The position numbers were made by a program, and so were the translations under genes. The notes under the pieces were generated by a model. That model did no database searches. It worked only from the letters and a program-made list of their open reading frames with translations, and had not been told where the DNA came from. Of a stretch of DNA of 64,000 nucleotides, positions 51,922 to 61,931 are shown one piece after another. Position 1 is the stretch's first letter. Each line of letters begins with the position of its first letter. Source of the DNA: Pseudonocardia abyssalis (GTDB lineage Bacteria; Actinomycetota; Actinomycetes; Mycobacteriales; Pseudonocardiaceae); assembly GCF_019263705.2 (NCBI RefSeq), contig NZ_JADQDK010000001.1:3286001-3350000 (forward strand), written 5' to 3'.

Positions 51922-52926
51922 TCACTCCGGCCGCGGCGCCCGGCTGATCAGCTCCTTGCCCATCTCCGCGACGGACAGGCCCTCGTGGCACACCCGCCGC
52001 ACGGCGTCGGCGATCGGGAGCTCCACCCCGTACCGCGCCCCCAGCTCGCAGATCGACGAGCACGACTTCACGCCCTCCGCGACCTGCCCGTGGTTGGCCG
52101 CCTCGGCCTGCGCGAGGGACTCCCCGCGCCCCAGCCGCTCCCCGAACGTGCGGTTGCGCGACAGCGGCGACGAGCACGTCGCGACCAGGTCGCCCAGCCC
52201 GGCGAGGCCCGCGAACGTCATCGGGTCGGCCCCGAGCGCGCCGCCGAGCCGGGCGACCTCGGCCAGCCCGCGGGTGATCAGGGACGCGCGCGTGTTGTCG
52301 CCGAACCCCATGCCCGCGGCCATCCCGGTGGCCAGCGCGATGACGTTCTTGCCCGCCCCGCCCAGCTCGCAGCCCACGACGTCGGTGTTGGTGTAGGAGC
52401 GGAAGTAGCCGGTGGTGCAGGCGTGCTGCAGCGCGACGGCGCGGTCGTGGTCGGAGCAGGCGATCACCGTGGCGGTCGGCTCCTCCGCGGCGATCTCACG
52501 GGCCAGGTTCGGCCCGGACACCACCGCGACCTGGTCGGGCGTGACACCCGCGACCTCCACCACCACCTCGCTCATCCGCTTGAGCGTGCCCAGCTCGACG
52601 CCCTTCGCCAGGCTGACGAGCGTGGCCCCCCTCGGGAGCAGGTCGCGCCAGCCCGCGAGGTTGGCGCGCAGCGTCTGCGACGGCACCGCGAGAACCACCG
52701 CGTCGACACCGTCGAGGGCGAAGGCGGCGTTCGTCGTGGCGGTGAGCAGCCCCGGCAGCTCGACGCCGGGCAGGTAGTCGGGGTTGAGGTGCCGGTCGTT
52801 GATCGCGGCCGCGACCTCGGGCCGCCGGGCCCACAGCGACACCTCGCGCCCGGCGTCGGCCAGCACCTTCGCGAACGCGGTGCCCCAGGACCCGGCCCCC
52901 AGCACGGCGACCCGCCGGACGGTCAC
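51922..52926 (-). CDS. gpsA: Glycerol-3-phosphate dehydrogenase [NAD(P)+]
   Basis: 334 residues, GTG start overlapping the acyltransferase stop (GTGA). [21 protein letters not shown] is the NAD(P) motif ([17 protein letters not shown]). [18 protein letters not shown] and [17 protein letters not shown] follow. The catalytic Lys lies in [15 protein letters not shown], with [13 protein letters not shown] after it. It reduces dihydroxyacetone phosphate to sn-glycerol 3-phosphate for phospholipids. The plsC-like partner upstream acts later in the same pathway. Confidence 0.95.
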   Translation of the reverse strand: MTVRRVAVLGAGSWGTAFAKVLADAGREVSLWARRPEVAAAINDRHLNPDYLPGVELPGLLTATTNAAFALDGVDAVVLAVPSQTLRANLAGWRDLLPRGATLVSLAKGVELGTLKRMSEVVVEVAGVTPDQVAVVSGPNLAREIAAEEPTATVIACSDHDRAVALQHACTTGYFRSYTNTDVVGCELGGAGKNVIALATGMAAGMGFGDNTRASLITRGLAEVARLGGALGADPMTFAGLAGLGDLVATCSSPLSRNRTFGERLGRGESLAQAEAANHGQVAEGVKSCSSICELGARYGVELPIADAVRRVCHEGLSVAEMGKELISRAPRPE

Positions 52927-53624
52927 GACGCCCGCTTGTAGAACGTGACGGGCGCGGGTTCCCCACGCACCTCGGCCAGCAGGTCGCGCACCCGCACCAT
53001 CAGCAGGTCGGTGACCTCCCGCAGCAGCGCCGAGTCGACCGGCCGCCCGCGGTACGCCGAGAGGTCGACGGGCTCGCCGCAGCGCACCGTGATCGGCCCG
53101 CGGGGCAGCGGCCGGAACTTCTTGTTGTAGCCGTCGAGCACGCGGTGGGTGCCCCAGTGGACCATCGGCACGACCGGCACGTCCGACGTCAGCGCGAGGC
53201 GGGCCACGCCGGTGCGCGCGTGCATCGGCCAGGTCTCGGGGTCCCGGGTGATGGTGCCCTCCGGGTAGATGATCACGACCTTGCCCTCCTTCAGCGCCGC
53301 GGTGCCGTCGCGCAGGCTCTGCTGGGCGTCGGCCGACTCGCGGTAGACCGGGATCTGCCCGCTGCCCGCGAGGGCCTGGCCGAGCACCGGCACGCTCCAC
53401 AGGCTGTGCTTCGCGAGGAACCGCGGCACCCGCCCGGAGCGCTCGACGATCAACCCGGAGAAGATCGGGTCGAGGTGCGAGATGTGGTTGGCCACGATCA
53501 GCGCGCCGCCGGTGGCGGGGATGTGCTCCCGGCCCTCGTAGCGGCTCTGACCCGTGAGCCAGCCGATCGGGTAGAAGAAGACCGCGCAGAACGCGATCCA
53601 GAAGCCGCGCTTCTCACGCCTCAC
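52923..53624 (-). CDS. 1-acyl-sn-glycerol-3-phosphate acyltransferase-like (PlsC family)
   Basis: 233 residues from GTG 53624, chosen for the perfect GAGGAGG before it. One helix near the N-terminus ([16 protein letters not shown]) is followed by the HX4D motif in [13 protein letters not shown], then [29 protein letters not shown] and [10 protein letters not shown]. It acylates lysophosphatidate or a related glycerolipid. Coupling to gpsA fits phospholipid synthesis. Confidence 0.9.
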   Translation of the reverse strand: MRREKRGFWIAFCAVFFYPIGWLTGQSRYEGREHIPATGGALIVANHISHLDPIFSGLIVERSGRVPRFLAKHSLWSVPVLGQALAGSGQIPVYRESADAQQSLRDGTAALKEGKVVIIYPEGTITRDPETWPMHARTGVARLALTSDVPVVPMVHWGTHRVLDGYNKKFRPLPRGPITVRCGEPVDLSAYRGRPVDSALLREVTDLLMVRVRDLLAEVRGEPAPVTFYKRAS

Positions 53625-53806
53625 CCAGGTCCTCCTCACGACGTGCACAGATCCTGACCGAAGTGTCCCCGTTGACCAGCCCGGAGGTCCACCTGGCCCC
53701 GATCGTGGGGATCTTTTTCGCCGGGCCGCGCAACCTCCCCCGGGACGAGGCGTCATGAGAGGTGAGGACGTTGTACGGCAGTACCCGGCTAGGACGAAGG
53801 ACAGTG

Positions 53807-54559
53807 ATGACGGCCGCTATGCAGACCGCCACGGTGCACCACCTGAACGGGCACTCCGAGCTGCACGAATCCGTGCGGACGGTCCCGACGCTGCGGCTCG
53901 TGGAGAACCCCGCGCCCGCCGCCGTCGACACCCCGCTGGTCCCCGGCCGCGCCGCGAGCGGGTTCGTCGGGATCGCGAAGATGGTGGTCGACGTCACCGC
54001 CACCGCGCTGCTGCTGCTCGTCGTCGCGCCCGTGCTGCTCGTCGTCGCCCTCGCCGTGAAGGCCGACGGCGGCCCCGTGTTCTTCCTGCAGACCCGGATC
54101 GGCCGCGACGGCCGGACGTTCCGCATGGTCAAGTTCCGCTCGATGGTCGTCGACGCCGAGAAGCACCGCGCTCTCCTGGCCGCCGACGACGAGGGTGCCG
54201 GCCCGCTGTTCAAGATGCGTCGCGACCCGCGGATCACCCGCGTGGGCGGCCTGCTGCGCCGCTACTCCATCGACGAGCTCCCCCAGCTGTTCAACGTCCT
54301 GAACGGTTCGATGTCGCTGATCGGCCCACGGCCCCCGCTCCCGCAGGAGGCCGAGACCTACACCGCCGAGGAGCGCCGCCGCCTGTCGGTGCGCCCGGGC
54401 ATGACCGGCCTGTGGCAGGTCAGCGGCCGCAGCGACCTGTCGTGGGACGAGTCGATCGCCCTGGACCTGCGCTACGTCGACGAGTGGAGCCTCCGCCTGG
54501 AGATGCAGATCGTCGCCGGCACCGCCCGCGCCGTCCTCGGCGGCCGCGGCGCCTACTGA
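53807..54559 (+). CDS. Minimal polyprenyl glycosylphosphotransferase
   Basis: 250 residues from ATG 53807 with GAAGGAC upstream. An N-terminal cytoplasmic segment of about 60 residues precedes one membrane helix (VVDVTATALLLLVVAPVLLVV). The catalytic module follows: KADGGPVFFLQTRIGRDG, MVKFRSMVVDAEKH, RRYSIDELPQLFNVLNGSMS and TGLWQVSGRSDLSWDESI. It is almost colinear with the C-terminal half of the PGT at 23235-24743 but lacks the four-helix N-terminal part. It may be a duplicate of that gene moved into the conserved gpsA-cofC interval. It initiates a repeat unit. Confidence 0.9.
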   Translation: MTAAMQTATVHHLNGHSELHESVRTVPTLRLVENPAPAAVDTPLVPGRAASGFVGIAKMVVDVTATALLLLVVAPVLLVVALAVKADGGPVFFLQTRIGRDGRTFRMVKFRSMVVDAEKHRALLAADDEGAGPLFKMRRDPRITRVGGLLRRYSIDELPQLFNVLNGSMSLIGPRPPLPQEAETYTAEERRRLSVRPGMTGLWQVSGRSDLSWDESIALDLRYVDEWSLRLEMQIVAGTARAVLGGRGAY

Positions 54560-54564
54560 CGCCC

Positions 54565-54608
54565 CGCGAGTCGCGGTTCCTCCGCCCCCGAGTCGCTGGT
54601 TCTCCGCC
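54565..54608 (+). repeat. Two diverged 22-bp units related to the 20199 repeat
   Basis: Units 54565-54586 (CGCGAGTCGCGG then TTCCTCCGCC) and 54587-54608 (CCCGAGTCGCTG then GTTCTCCGCC) match the 22-bp period and the GAGTCGC core of the tandem repeat at 20199. Here too they begin just after a gene stop (54559). Confidence 0.7.
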
Positions 54609-54659
54609 CCCGGGTCGGGGACCGGGCGGTTCACCGCCCCGCGGTGCGACGATGGACCC

Positions 54660-55283
54660 GTGGATCTGGTGGTGCCGGTCAAGCGACTGGCCGAGGCGAA
54701 GACCCGGCTGCGGGGTGCGGCCGGTGACGATCCCGCCGCGCACGCACGCCTGACCCTCGCGCTCACCCACGACACCGTCGCCGCCGCCCGCGCCGCCCGG
54801 CTGGTCCGCCGGCTGATCGTCGTCAGCTCCGACCCGGTCGTGGCCGCCGAGCTCGCCGCCGTCGGCGTCGAGGTGGTCCCCGACGGACCGCTTCCCGGCC
54901 TCAACGCCGCCTACGCCCACGGCGCCGAGGTGCTGCGCTCCCGGCGTCCCGACGGCCCGGTGGGCGCCCTGCAGGCCGACCTCCCCGCCCTGCGTCCCGA
55001 CGAGCTCGACGCCGCGATCGCGGCGTCGGCCGGGCACGCCAGGGCGTTCTGCGCCGACGCCGACGGCACCGGCACCACGCTGCTGCTCGCCGCCGAGGGC
55101 GTCGCCCTGGACCCCCGCTTCGGCGTCGGCTCGGCGGTCGGGCACGCCGCGTCCGGCGCGGTCGCCCTGACGGGTGCCTGGCCGGGCCTGCGCCGCGACG
55201 TCGACACCCCCGACGACCTACGTGCGGCCGCGGACCTCGGGCTCGGCGAGCACACCCGCGCGGTGACGGTCCCCTGCCGCTGA
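54660..55283 (+). CDS. cofC: Phosphoenolpyruvate/2-phospholactate guanylyltransferase
   Basis: 207 residues from GTG 54660, without a clear ribosome site (possibly leaderless). The nucleotidyltransferase fold opens DLVVPVKRLAEAKTRLRG. VVPDGPLPGLNAAYAHG and GALQADLPALRPDEL follow. FCADADGTGTTLLLA, FGVGSAVGHAASGA and [12 protein letters not shown] complete it. It makes the GPPG/LPPG precursor of coenzyme F420. In mycobacteria the gene (fbiD) lies between gpsA and ppk, as here. Its end overlaps the convergent acyltransferase by 66 bp. Confidence 0.93.
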   Translation: MDLVVPVKRLAEAKTRLRGAAGDDPAAHARLTLALTHDTVAAARAARLVRRLIVVSSDPVVAAELAAVGVEVVPDGPLPGLNAAYAHGAEVLRSRRPDGPVGALQADLPALRPDELDAAIAASAGHARAFCADADGTGTTLLLAAEGVALDPRFGVGSAVGHAASGAVALTGAWPGLRRDVDTPDDLRAAADLGLGEHTRAVTVPCR

Positions 55284-56405
55284 GGCGGCCCGGTGCGCAC
55301 CCGCCCGCGGTGCCGGCACCGCGATCCGCTCCGCCCGCCGCGGCCGGGGCGCCTGGTCGTGCAGCAGCGTGATCAGCGGCTTCTCCGCCCACCGGTGGAA
55401 CAACAGCCCCGCGGCGACGGTCCCGGCCGCCACCACCACCAGCAGCACGGACCGCAGCAGCAGCCCGGCCTCGGCGACGACGATCCCCAGCCCGATCCCG
55501 AGCACCTTCAGCACCGGCACGTGCACCAGGTACAGCGAGTACGACGCGTCACCGGTGGCCACCAACGACCGCGGCGCCGACCAGCCGTACCGCAGCTCCC
55601 CGCCGACGACGCCGTAGACCAGCACCGTCATCGGCAGCCCGATCGTCGCGAGCCGCAGCCAGCCCTCGGCGGGCCCGCCGTCCGGCCCGAGCACCGCGGC
55701 GACGGTCAGCAGCGCGACCCCGGCCGCGCAGAGCAGCGACGGCGCGACGAGCCGCCCGGCCAGGACGACCGCCGCCAGCGCCACACCCAGCACGAACTCC
55801 AGGTTGCGCGGGCTCAGCAGCAGCCCGACCCAGACGTTCGACGACGCGTCCTCCAGCGGGGAGAGCGCGACGATCAGCACCACCCACGCTCCGAGCACGC
55901 CCCACAGCCACGATCGCCGCACCAGCAGTGTCACCGCGAGCACGACGTAGAACAGCATCTCGTAGACCAACGTCCAGCCGACGAGCAGCAGCGGCAGACC
56001 CTCCTGGGGCAGCAGCAGGAACGACGCGAGCACGTCGGGCCGGACGTCCTCGCTCGAGTTGACCATCTCCGGGCGCCACAGGAAGACCGCGAGGATCGCC
56101 GCCGTGACGAGGAGGTAGCACGGGTAGATCCGGGTCACGCGCCGCAGCAGGAAGGCCGAGGCCGGCTGGACGCCGCTCGCCAGCCGCCGCGTCGTGACGG
56201 CCATGATGAACCCGCTGACCACGAAGAACAGGTCGACGCCCATCGGCCCGGCGTGCTCGGTCCAGCCCAGCAGCGCGGGCGACCCGAAGAGCTTGTCCTC
56301 GAACCCGGTCGGGCCACCGAGGTGCGCGCCGACCACGAGGAGTACCGCCACCGCCCGCAGGGCCTGGACCGTGCCGAACTGTGGTGTGGAACTCACTCCC
56401 GCCAT
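55218..56405 (-). CDS. Acyltransferase 3 family membrane protein
   Basis: 395 residues. [20 protein letters not shown] carries the catalytic His. [16 protein letters not shown] and [15 protein letters not shown] follow the family pattern, with ten hydrophobic segments and HRWAEKPL near the end. The last 45 residues are Arg/Ala-rich. It probably O-acylates a surface glycan. It is one of three glycan genes inserted in the conserved gpsA-leuC block. The overlap with cofC is unusually long (66 bp), confined to that tail. Confidence 0.88.
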   Translation of the reverse strand: MAGVSSTPQFGTVQALRAVAVLLVVGAHLGGPTGFEDKLFGSPALLGWTEHAGPMGVDLFFVVSGFIMAVTTRRLASGVQPASAFLLRRVTRIYPCYLLVTAAILAVFLWRPEMVNSSEDVRPDVLASFLLLPQEGLPLLLVGWTLVYEMLFYVVLAVTLLVRRSWLWGVLGAWVVLIVALSPLEDASSNVWVGLLLSPRNLEFVLGVALAAVVLAGRLVAPSLLCAAGVALLTVAAVLGPDGGPAEGWLRLATIGLPMTVLVYGVVGGELRYGWSAPRSLVATGDASYSLYLVHVPVLKVLGIGLGIVVAEAGLLLRSVLLVVVAAGTVAAGLLFHRWAEKPLITLLHDQAPRPRRAERIAVPAPRAGAHRAASAAGDRHRAGVLAEPEVRGRT

Positions 56406-56503
56406 TCACCCACTGTTCATCCTGCGTCACCACGGGCCAGAGTTCACCCGGAAGCGTGCGGCGGGATGCGACTGCACGTCGGTCGGTGGGGAACAATGCC
56501 TGT

Positions 56504-58861
56504 GTGGGTGAAGACGTGAGCGGCTCAGCGGTACCCGAACCGACGTCGGACGGTCGTCGCAAGGCGGCGAAGGGCGCGGCGGCGAAGGCCAGGCGCTCCC
56601 CCCGCCCGTCGACGCGGCGGGTGCACGCCGCCGCGCGCCCGGTGAACGGCACCACGACCACCGCCGACGCCCGGCCCGCGATCCCCACCCAGCCCGGTCC
56701 GACGGCCGCGGCCACGGGCGCCCGCACCGACTCCGCGGGGGCCGCCGCGGTGCCCGTGAGCCCGCCCGCCCGCACGCCCGCACCGCACTCGGGCCTGCCC
56801 GACGACCGGTACCTCAACCGCGAGCTGTCCTGGCTCGACTTCAACGCCCGCGTGCTCGCACTGGCCGAGGACACCAGCCAGCCGCTGCTGGAGCGCGCGA
56901 AGTTCCTGGCGATCTTCGCCAGCAACCTCGACGAGTTCTACATGGTCCGCGTCGCCGGTCTGAAGCGCCGAGACGACACCGGCCTCGCCGTCCGCAGCGC
57001 CGACGGCCTGTCCCCCACCACGCAGCTGTCCCGCATCGCCACCCGCAGCCAGGCGATCTCCGAGGCGCACGCGCGCGTGTTCCTCGACCACGTCCGCCCC
57101 GAGCTGGCCGCGGAGGGCGTCAACATCCTGCGCTGGAGCGACCTGTCCGACGACCAGCGCGTGCGGCTGAGCGCCTACTTCTCCGCGCAGGTCTTCCCGG
57201 TGCTCACGCCGCTGGCCGTCGACCCGGCGCACCCCTTCCCCTACATCTCGGGGCTCTCGCTCAACCTCGCGGTCACCGTCCGCGACCCGGAGGGCCGCAC
57301 CGAGCGGTTCGCGCGCGTCAAGGTGCCCAACAACGTGCCGCGGCTGGTGCAGGTGGCCACCGAGGACGACACGATCACGTTCCTGCCCATCGAGGACCTC
57401 ATCGCCGCGCACCTGGGCGACCTGTTCATGGGCATGGAGGTCGCGGAGGTCCATCCGTTCCGCGTCACGCGCAACGCCGACGTCGAGGTCGAGGAGGACC
57501 GCGACGAGGACCTGCTGCAGTCCCTCGAGCGCGAGCTCGCCCGGCGCCGCTTCGGGCCGCCGGTGCGCCTCGAGGTCACCGAGACGATGAGCGAGCACGT
57601 CCTGGAGCTGCTGCTGCGCGAGCTCGACGTGCACCCCGGTGACGTCGTCACGGTGCCGGGCCTGCTCGACCTCACCGCGCTGTGGGCCGTGCACGCCGTC
57701 GACCGCCCCGACCTCAAGGACGACCCGTTCGTCCCGGCGACGCACCCCGCGTTCGCCGAGCGCGAGACGCCGCGCAGCATCTTCGCCACCCTGCGCGAGG
57801 GCGACGTGCTGGTGCACCACCCCTACGACTCGTTCTCCACGTCGGTGCAGCGGTTCATCGAGCAGGCCGCGGCCGACCCGCACGTGCTGGCGATCAAGCA
57901 GACGCTCTACCGGACCTCCGGCGACTCCCCCATCGTCGACGCGCTGGTCGACGCCGCGGCGGCCGGCAAGCAGGTCGTGGCGCTGGTGGAGATCAAGGCC
58001 CGGTTCGACGAGCAGGCCAACATCCGCTGGGCGCGCGAGCTGGAGAAGGCGGGCGTGCACGTCGTCTACGGGCTCGTCGGGCTCAAGACGCACTGCAAGA
58101 CCTCGCTCGTCGTGCGGCAGGAGGGCGAGTCGATCCGCCGCTACTGCCACATCGGCACCGGCAACTACCACCCCAAGACGGCGCGCCTGTACGAGGACGT
58201 CGGCGTGCTCACCGCCGACCCGACGATCGGCGCCGACCTCACCGACCTGTTCAACTCCCTCACCGGCTACTCGCGCCAGACCTCCTACCGGTCGCTGCTC
58301 GTCGCGCCCTACGGCGTGCGGCGCGGCATCGTGCGGCGCATCGAGGACGAGATCGACGCGCACCGCTCCGGCGACGCGACGGCCCGGGTCCGGATCAAGG
58401 TCAACTCGCTGGTCGACGAGCAGGTCATCGACGCGCTCTACCGCGCGTCGCAGGCGGGCGTGCCCGTCGACGTGGTGGTGCGCGGCATCTGCGCGCTGCG
58501 CCCCGGCCGCGCGGGCCTGAGCGAGAACATCTCCGTCCGCTCGATCCTGGGGCGGTTCCTGGAGCACAGCCGCGTCTTCCACTTCGGCGCGGCGCAGGAG
58601 TACTGGATCGGCAGCGCCGACATGATGCACCGCAACCTCGACCGCCGCGTCGAGGTGCTGCTCCGCGTGGCCGACCCGAAGCTGGCCGCGCAGCTCGGCG
58701 ACATGCTCGACGGCTGCATGGACCCGGCCACCCGCTGCTGGACGCTGCAGGACGACGGCCGCTGGGAGCCGTCTCCCCCGCTCGACTCCGGGGTCACGCC
58801 CGTGCGCGACCACCAGGCGGAGATGATGCTGCGCCACGCCGTCACCGCCGAAGCGGAATGA
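56504..58861 (+). CDS. ppk: Polyphosphate kinase 1
   Basis: 785 residues from GTG 56504 (GTG 56516 also possible). About 90 low-complexity Ala/Pro/Arg residues precede the enzyme, which begins [51 protein letters not shown] and [15 protein letters not shown] follow. The autophosphorylated His lies in [31 protein letters not shown] and [11 protein letters not shown] complete the PPK1 core. It polymerises phosphate from ATP. The mutT1 gene overlaps its stop. Confidence 0.96.
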   Translation: MGEDVSGSAVPEPTSDGRRKAAKGAAAKARRSPRPSTRRVHAAARPVNGTTTTADARPAIPTQPGPTAAATGARTDSAGAAAVPVSPPARTPAPHSGLPDDRYLNRELSWLDFNARVLALAEDTSQPLLERAKFLAIFASNLDEFYMVRVAGLKRRDDTGLAVRSADGLSPTTQLSRIATRSQAISEAHARVFLDHVRPELAAEGVNILRWSDLSDDQRVRLSAYFSAQVFPVLTPLAVDPAHPFPYISGLSLNLAVTVRDPEGRTERFARVKVPNNVPRLVQVATEDDTITFLPIEDLIAAHLGDLFMGMEVAEVHPFRVTRNADVEVEEDRDEDLLQSLERELARRRFGPPVRLEVTETMSEHVLELLLRELDVHPGDVVTVPGLLDLTALWAVHAVDRPDLKDDPFVPATHPAFAERETPRSIFATLREGDVLVHHPYDSFSTSVQRFIEQAAADPHVLAIKQTLYRTSGDSPIVDALVDAAAAGKQVVALVEIKARFDEQANIRWARELEKAGVHVVYGLVGLKTHCKTSLVVRQEGESIRRYCHIGTGNYHPKTARLYEDVGVLTADPTIGADLTDLFNSLTGYSRQTSYRSLLVAPYGVRRGIVRRIEDEIDAHRSGDATARVRIKVNSLVDEQVIDALYRASQAGVPVDVVVRGICALRPGRAGLSENISVRSILGRFLEHSRVFHFGAAQEYWIGSADMMHRNLDRRVEVLLRVADPKLAAQLGDMLDGCMDPATRCWTLQDDGRWEPSPPLDSGVTPVRDHQAEMMLRHAVTAEAE

Positions 58862-59703
58862 TCCTCGCCGCTGGTGCCGTGCTCTGGCGTCGGACGAACA
58901 CCGCCGTCGAGGTGGCCGTGGTGCACCGCCCGCGCTACGACGACTGGTCCCTGCCCAAGGGCAAGCTCGACCGCGGCGAGTCCATGCCGCACGCCGCCGT
59001 CCGCGAGATCGCCGAGGAGACGGGCTTCCGCTCCCGCCTCGGGCCGCGCCTGTGCGACATCCACTACGCCGTCCCGGAGGGCCCCAAGACCGTCCGGTTC
59101 TGGTCGGCCGAGGCGTGCACGGGGGCGTTCGAGGCGAACGAGGAGACCGACGAGCTGCGCTGGTGCACCCCGGAACAGGCGGCGCGGCTGCTGTCCTACC
59201 GCCGCGACCTCGACGTGCTCGCCCGCTTCACCGACATCGGGGTCCCCGACTCACTCGTGCTGCTCGTCCGCCACGCCAAGGCCGGCAACCGCGCCCAGTG
59301 GGACGGCCACGACGACGACCGCCCGCTCTCGGGCACCGGCCACGAGCAGGCCCGCCACCTCGCCGCGCTGCTCCCCCTCTACGGTCCCGACCGCGTCGCC
59401 TCCGCCCCGCCCGTCCGCTGCCGCGCGACGGTGGCGCCGCTGGGGATGCCGGTCGACGACGAGCCGCTGCTGGGTGAGGAGGGCTACTGGGCCGACCCCA
59501 CCGCCGGCCTCGCCCGCTTCCACGAGCTCGCCGCCCGGCCGGGTGTCACGGTGATCTGCAGCCAGGGCGGCGTCATCCCCGACGTGGTCGGCATCCTGAC
59601 CGGGGACGACGACGTGCCCAGCCGCAAGGCCAGCACCTGGGTGCTGGGCTTCACGAAGGGCGAGCTGACGTCCTCGGACCACTACCCGCGCCCCACCGGC
59701 TGA
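58858..59703 (+). CDS. mutT1: MutT1-type Nudix hydrolase fused to a histidine phosphatase domain
   Basis: 281 residues, ATGA overlap with ppk. The Nudix domain (1-135) has the box [20 protein letters not shown] with TGF following. The histidine phosphatase-like domain (about 140-281) has [34 protein letters not shown] and [13 protein letters not shown]. Mycobacterial MutT1 has the same architecture and hydrolyses 8-oxo-dGTP/GTP and diadenosine polyphosphates. The position after ppk is conserved. Confidence 0.92.
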   Translation: MILAAGAVLWRRTNTAVEVAVVHRPRYDDWSLPKGKLDRGESMPHAAVREIAEETGFRSRLGPRLCDIHYAVPEGPKTVRFWSAEACTGAFEANEETDELRWCTPEQAARLLSYRRDLDVLARFTDIGVPDSLVLLVRHAKAGNRAQWDGHDDDRPLSGTGHEQARHLAALLPLYGPDRVASAPPVRCRATVAPLGMPVDDEPLLGEEGYWADPTAGLARFHELAARPGVTVICSQGGVIPDVVGILTGDDDVPSRKASTWVLGFTKGELTSSDHYPRPTG

Positions 59704-60648
59704 TCAGCCGAGACGGGCCTCGGCCCGGTGCTCGACGAACCACCGGTACGTGCTCTCGATGCCGTCGCGCAACGCGATCCGCGGCTCCCAGCCCAGCGCG
59801 CGGATCCGGGACACGTCGAGGACCTTCCGCGGCGTGCCGTCCGGACGTGACGGGTCCTGCACGATCGCCCCACCGAACCCGACGACACCGGCGACGGTCT
59901 CCGCCAGCTCGCGGATCGTCACGTCGTCGCCGACCCCGACGTTGATGGTCTCGGGATCGTCGTAGACGTCGAGCAGGTGGACGACCGCCCGTCCGAGGTC
60001 GTCCACGTGCAGGAACTCCCGGCGCGGTGTACCGCTGCCCCAGAGCACGACCTCGTCACGCCCCTGCTCGACGGCCTCGTGGAAGCGTCGGATCAGTGCC
60101 GGCAGCACGTGCGAGTTCTCGGGGTGGAAGTTGTCGCCCGGCCCGTACAGGTTCGTCGGCATCGCCGAGATCCACCGGGCGCCGTACTGCCTGCGGTGGG
60201 CCTGCACCTGCATGATCCCGGCGATCTTCGCGATGGCGTACGCGTCGTTGGTGGGCTCCAGCACCCCGGTCAGCAGGCTCGATTCCCGAATCGGCTGTTC
60301 CGCCGACTTCGGGTAGATACAGGACGAGCCCAGAAAGAGTAATCGCTCTACCCCGAATGCGTGAGCCGCGTCCATCACGTTGACCTGGATCCGCAGATTG
60401 TCGGACAGGAACTCGGCCGGATACGCCGCATTGGCGGCGATCCCTCCCACCCTCGCCGCGGCGATCACCGCCACATCCGGACGGATCGAGCCCACGAGGT
60501 CGAACGCCGCGGGGCGATCCCGGAGGTCGACCTCGGCCGAGGTGGCTCCGGCCAGGTCGCCGAACCCCGCGTCCCGCAGGCCACGCCAGATGGCGGAGCC
60601 CGCCAGACCGGCATGGCCGGCGACGTAGACCCTCGCGTCCCGGTCCAC
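59704..60648 (-). CDS. fcl: GDP-L-fucose synthase-like (GER/Fcl)
   Basis: 314 residues from GTG 60648. NADP motif GHAGLAGSAI (11-20), VGGIAANAAYPAEFLSDNL, and FLGSSCIYPKSAEQPIRESS are present. The catalytic pair is in YAIAKIAG. MPTNLYGPGDNFHPENSHVL and GTPRREFLHVDDLG complete the Fcl signature. It epimerises and reduces GDP-4-keto-6-deoxymannose to GDP-L-fucose or a relative. The partner GDP-mannose dehydratase (Gmd) is not in the window. It fills the gap between mutT1 and hupB with no intergenic space on the mutT1 side. It has more AT-rich patches than its neighbours near 60280-60440. Confidence 0.9.
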   Translation of the reverse strand: MDRDARVYVAGHAGLAGSAIWRGLRDAGFGDLAGATSAEVDLRDRPAAFDLVGSIRPDVAVIAAARVGGIAANAAYPAEFLSDNLRIQVNVMDAAHAFGVERLLFLGSSCIYPKSAEQPIRESSLLTGVLEPTNDAYAIAKIAGIMQVQAHRRQYGARWISAMPTNLYGPGDNFHPENSHVLPALIRRFHEAVEQGRDEVVLWGSGTPRREFLHVDDLGRAVVHLLDVYDDPETINVGVGDDVTIRELAETVAGVVGFGGAIVQDPSRPDGTPRKVLDVSRIRALGWEPRIALRDGIESTYRWFVEHRAEARLG

Positions 60649-60661
60649 GCCTACTGGGCTA

Positions 60662-61255
60662 CTACTTCTTGGCCTTCGCCTTCTTCGGCTTCTCCGCAGC
60701 CGGGGCCTTCGCAGCCTTTGCCTTCGCGGCCTTGGGCGCCTTCGCGGCGGGCACCTCCACCGCGGCGGCCTTCGACTTGGCCGGGGCCTTGGCCTTCGCC
60801 GGAGCCTTCGCGGCCGGCGCCTCGGTCGCCGGTGCCGCGGCGGGGGCCGAGAAGCTCGACGAGGCCTTGGCCCGCTTGCGCGCCGGCGCGGGGGCCGCGG
60901 CCACGGGCTCGGCGGGGGCCTCGACCGCAGCGGCGGCGGCCGGGCGGCGGCGGGTGGGGGTGGCGCGCGGGGCGGGGGCAGCAGATCCGCCGACGGCGTT
61001 GCGGAAGCCGACGCCGGGCCGGAACGCGGGCACCGTGGTGGCCGCGACCTCCACCGTCTCCCCGGTGCGCGGGTTGCGCGCGACGCGGGCGGCGCGGGCG
61101 CGGGGCTCGAACACCCCGAACCCGGTGATCGAGACCGAGTCGCCGGACCCGACCGTCGACACGATCGTCTCCAGCAGTCCGTCGACCGCGGTGGCTGCGG
61201 TCCTCCGGTCACCGATGCGGGCCGCGAGCGCGTCCACGAGCTGCGTCTTGTTCAT
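60662..61255 (-). CDS. hupB: HU-type nucleoid protein with Lys/Ala-rich tail
   Basis: 197 residues. The HU fold (1-92) opens [20 protein letters not shown] and has [20 protein letters not shown], the DNA-binding arm, ending [15 protein letters not shown] 100-residue tail of Ala/Lys/Pro (many PAKAK repeats) follows, as in mycobacterial HupB and Streptomyces HupS. It compacts DNA and, in mycobacteria, binds iron and affects growth. The adjacent leuDC is conserved across actinobacteria. Confidence 0.96.
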   Translation of the reverse strand: MNKTQLVDALAARIGDRRTAATAVDGLLETIVSTVGSGDSVSITGFGVFEPRARAARVARNPRTGETVEVAATTVPAFRPGVGFRNAVGGSAAPAPRATPTRRRPAAAAAVEAPAEPVAAAPAPARKRAKASSSFSAPAAAPATEAPAAKAPAKAKAPAKSKAAAVEVPAAKAPKAAKAKAAKAPAAEKPKKAKAKK

Positions 61256-61309
61256 GAGCGCGACCGTAGCCGCTGGTCAGGGACGTGCGCCAGGGGACAC
61301 GCGGAGTGA

Positions 61310-61330
61310 ATCCGTTGCGGGACAACGGAT
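61310..61330. terminator. Hairpin between leuD and hupB
   Basis: ATCCGTTG (61310-61317) and CAACGGAT (61323-61330) form an 8-bp perfect stem with a 5-nt loop. In the minus direction it follows the leuD stop by 13 bp, fitting a leuCD terminator. It could also take part in hupB control. Confidence 0.5.
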
Positions 61331-61343
61331 CCACCCACGCGGG

Positions 61344-61931
61344 TCAGCCCGTGACGGGCATCCGGGCCGGGCGGGCGGCCTCGAAGGTGGTGATGTCGCC
61401 CTCGTGGCGCAGCGTCAGACCGATGTCGTCGAGGCCCTCCAGCAGCCGCCAGCGGGTGTAGTCGTCGATCACGAACGGCACGGTGAGATCGGCCGCCTGC
61501 ACCGTCTTCTCCCGCAGGTCGACGGTGATCTCGGTGCCGGGCTGGTTCTCCAGCAGCTTCCACAGCAGCTCGACGTCGGGCTGCGCGACCTCCGCAGCCA
61601 CCAGCCCGGCCTTGGCCGAGTTGCCGCGGAAGATGTCGGCGAAGCGCGAGGAGATGACGACGCGGAAGCCGTAGTTCATCAGCGCCCAGACGGCGTGCTC
61701 ACGCGAGGAACCCGTGCCGAAGTCCGATCCCGCGACGAGGACCGATCCGCGGTCGAACGGTTCCTGGTTGAGGATGAACGAGGAGTCGTTGCGCCAGGCC
61801 GAGAACAGCCCGTCCTCGAACCCGGTGCGCGTGACGCGCTTGAGGTAGACCGCCGGGATGATCTGGTCGGTGTCGACGTTGGCGCGGCGCAGGGGCACGC
61901 CGATTCCGGTGTGGGTGGAGAAGGCGTCCAT
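61344..61931 (-). CDS. leuD: 3-isopropylmalate dehydratase small subunit
   Basis: 195 residues. [25 protein letters not shown] opens the protein ([16 protein letters not shown]). [21 protein letters not shown] is the swivel-domain signature ([14 protein letters not shown]), followed by [21 protein letters not shown]. With LeuC it isomerises 2-isopropylmalate to 3-isopropylmalate in leucine synthesis. TGATG overlap with leuC. Confidence 0.97.
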   Translation of the reverse strand: MDAFSTHTGIGVPLRRANVDTDQIIPAVYLKRVTRTGFEDGLFSAWRNDSSFILNQEPFDRGSVLVAGSDFGTGSSREHAVWALMNYGFRVVISSRFADIFRGNSAKAGLVAAEVAQPDVELLWKLLENQPGTEITVDLREKTVQAADLTVPFVIDDYTRWRLLEGLDDIGLTLRHEGDITTFEAARPARMPVTG

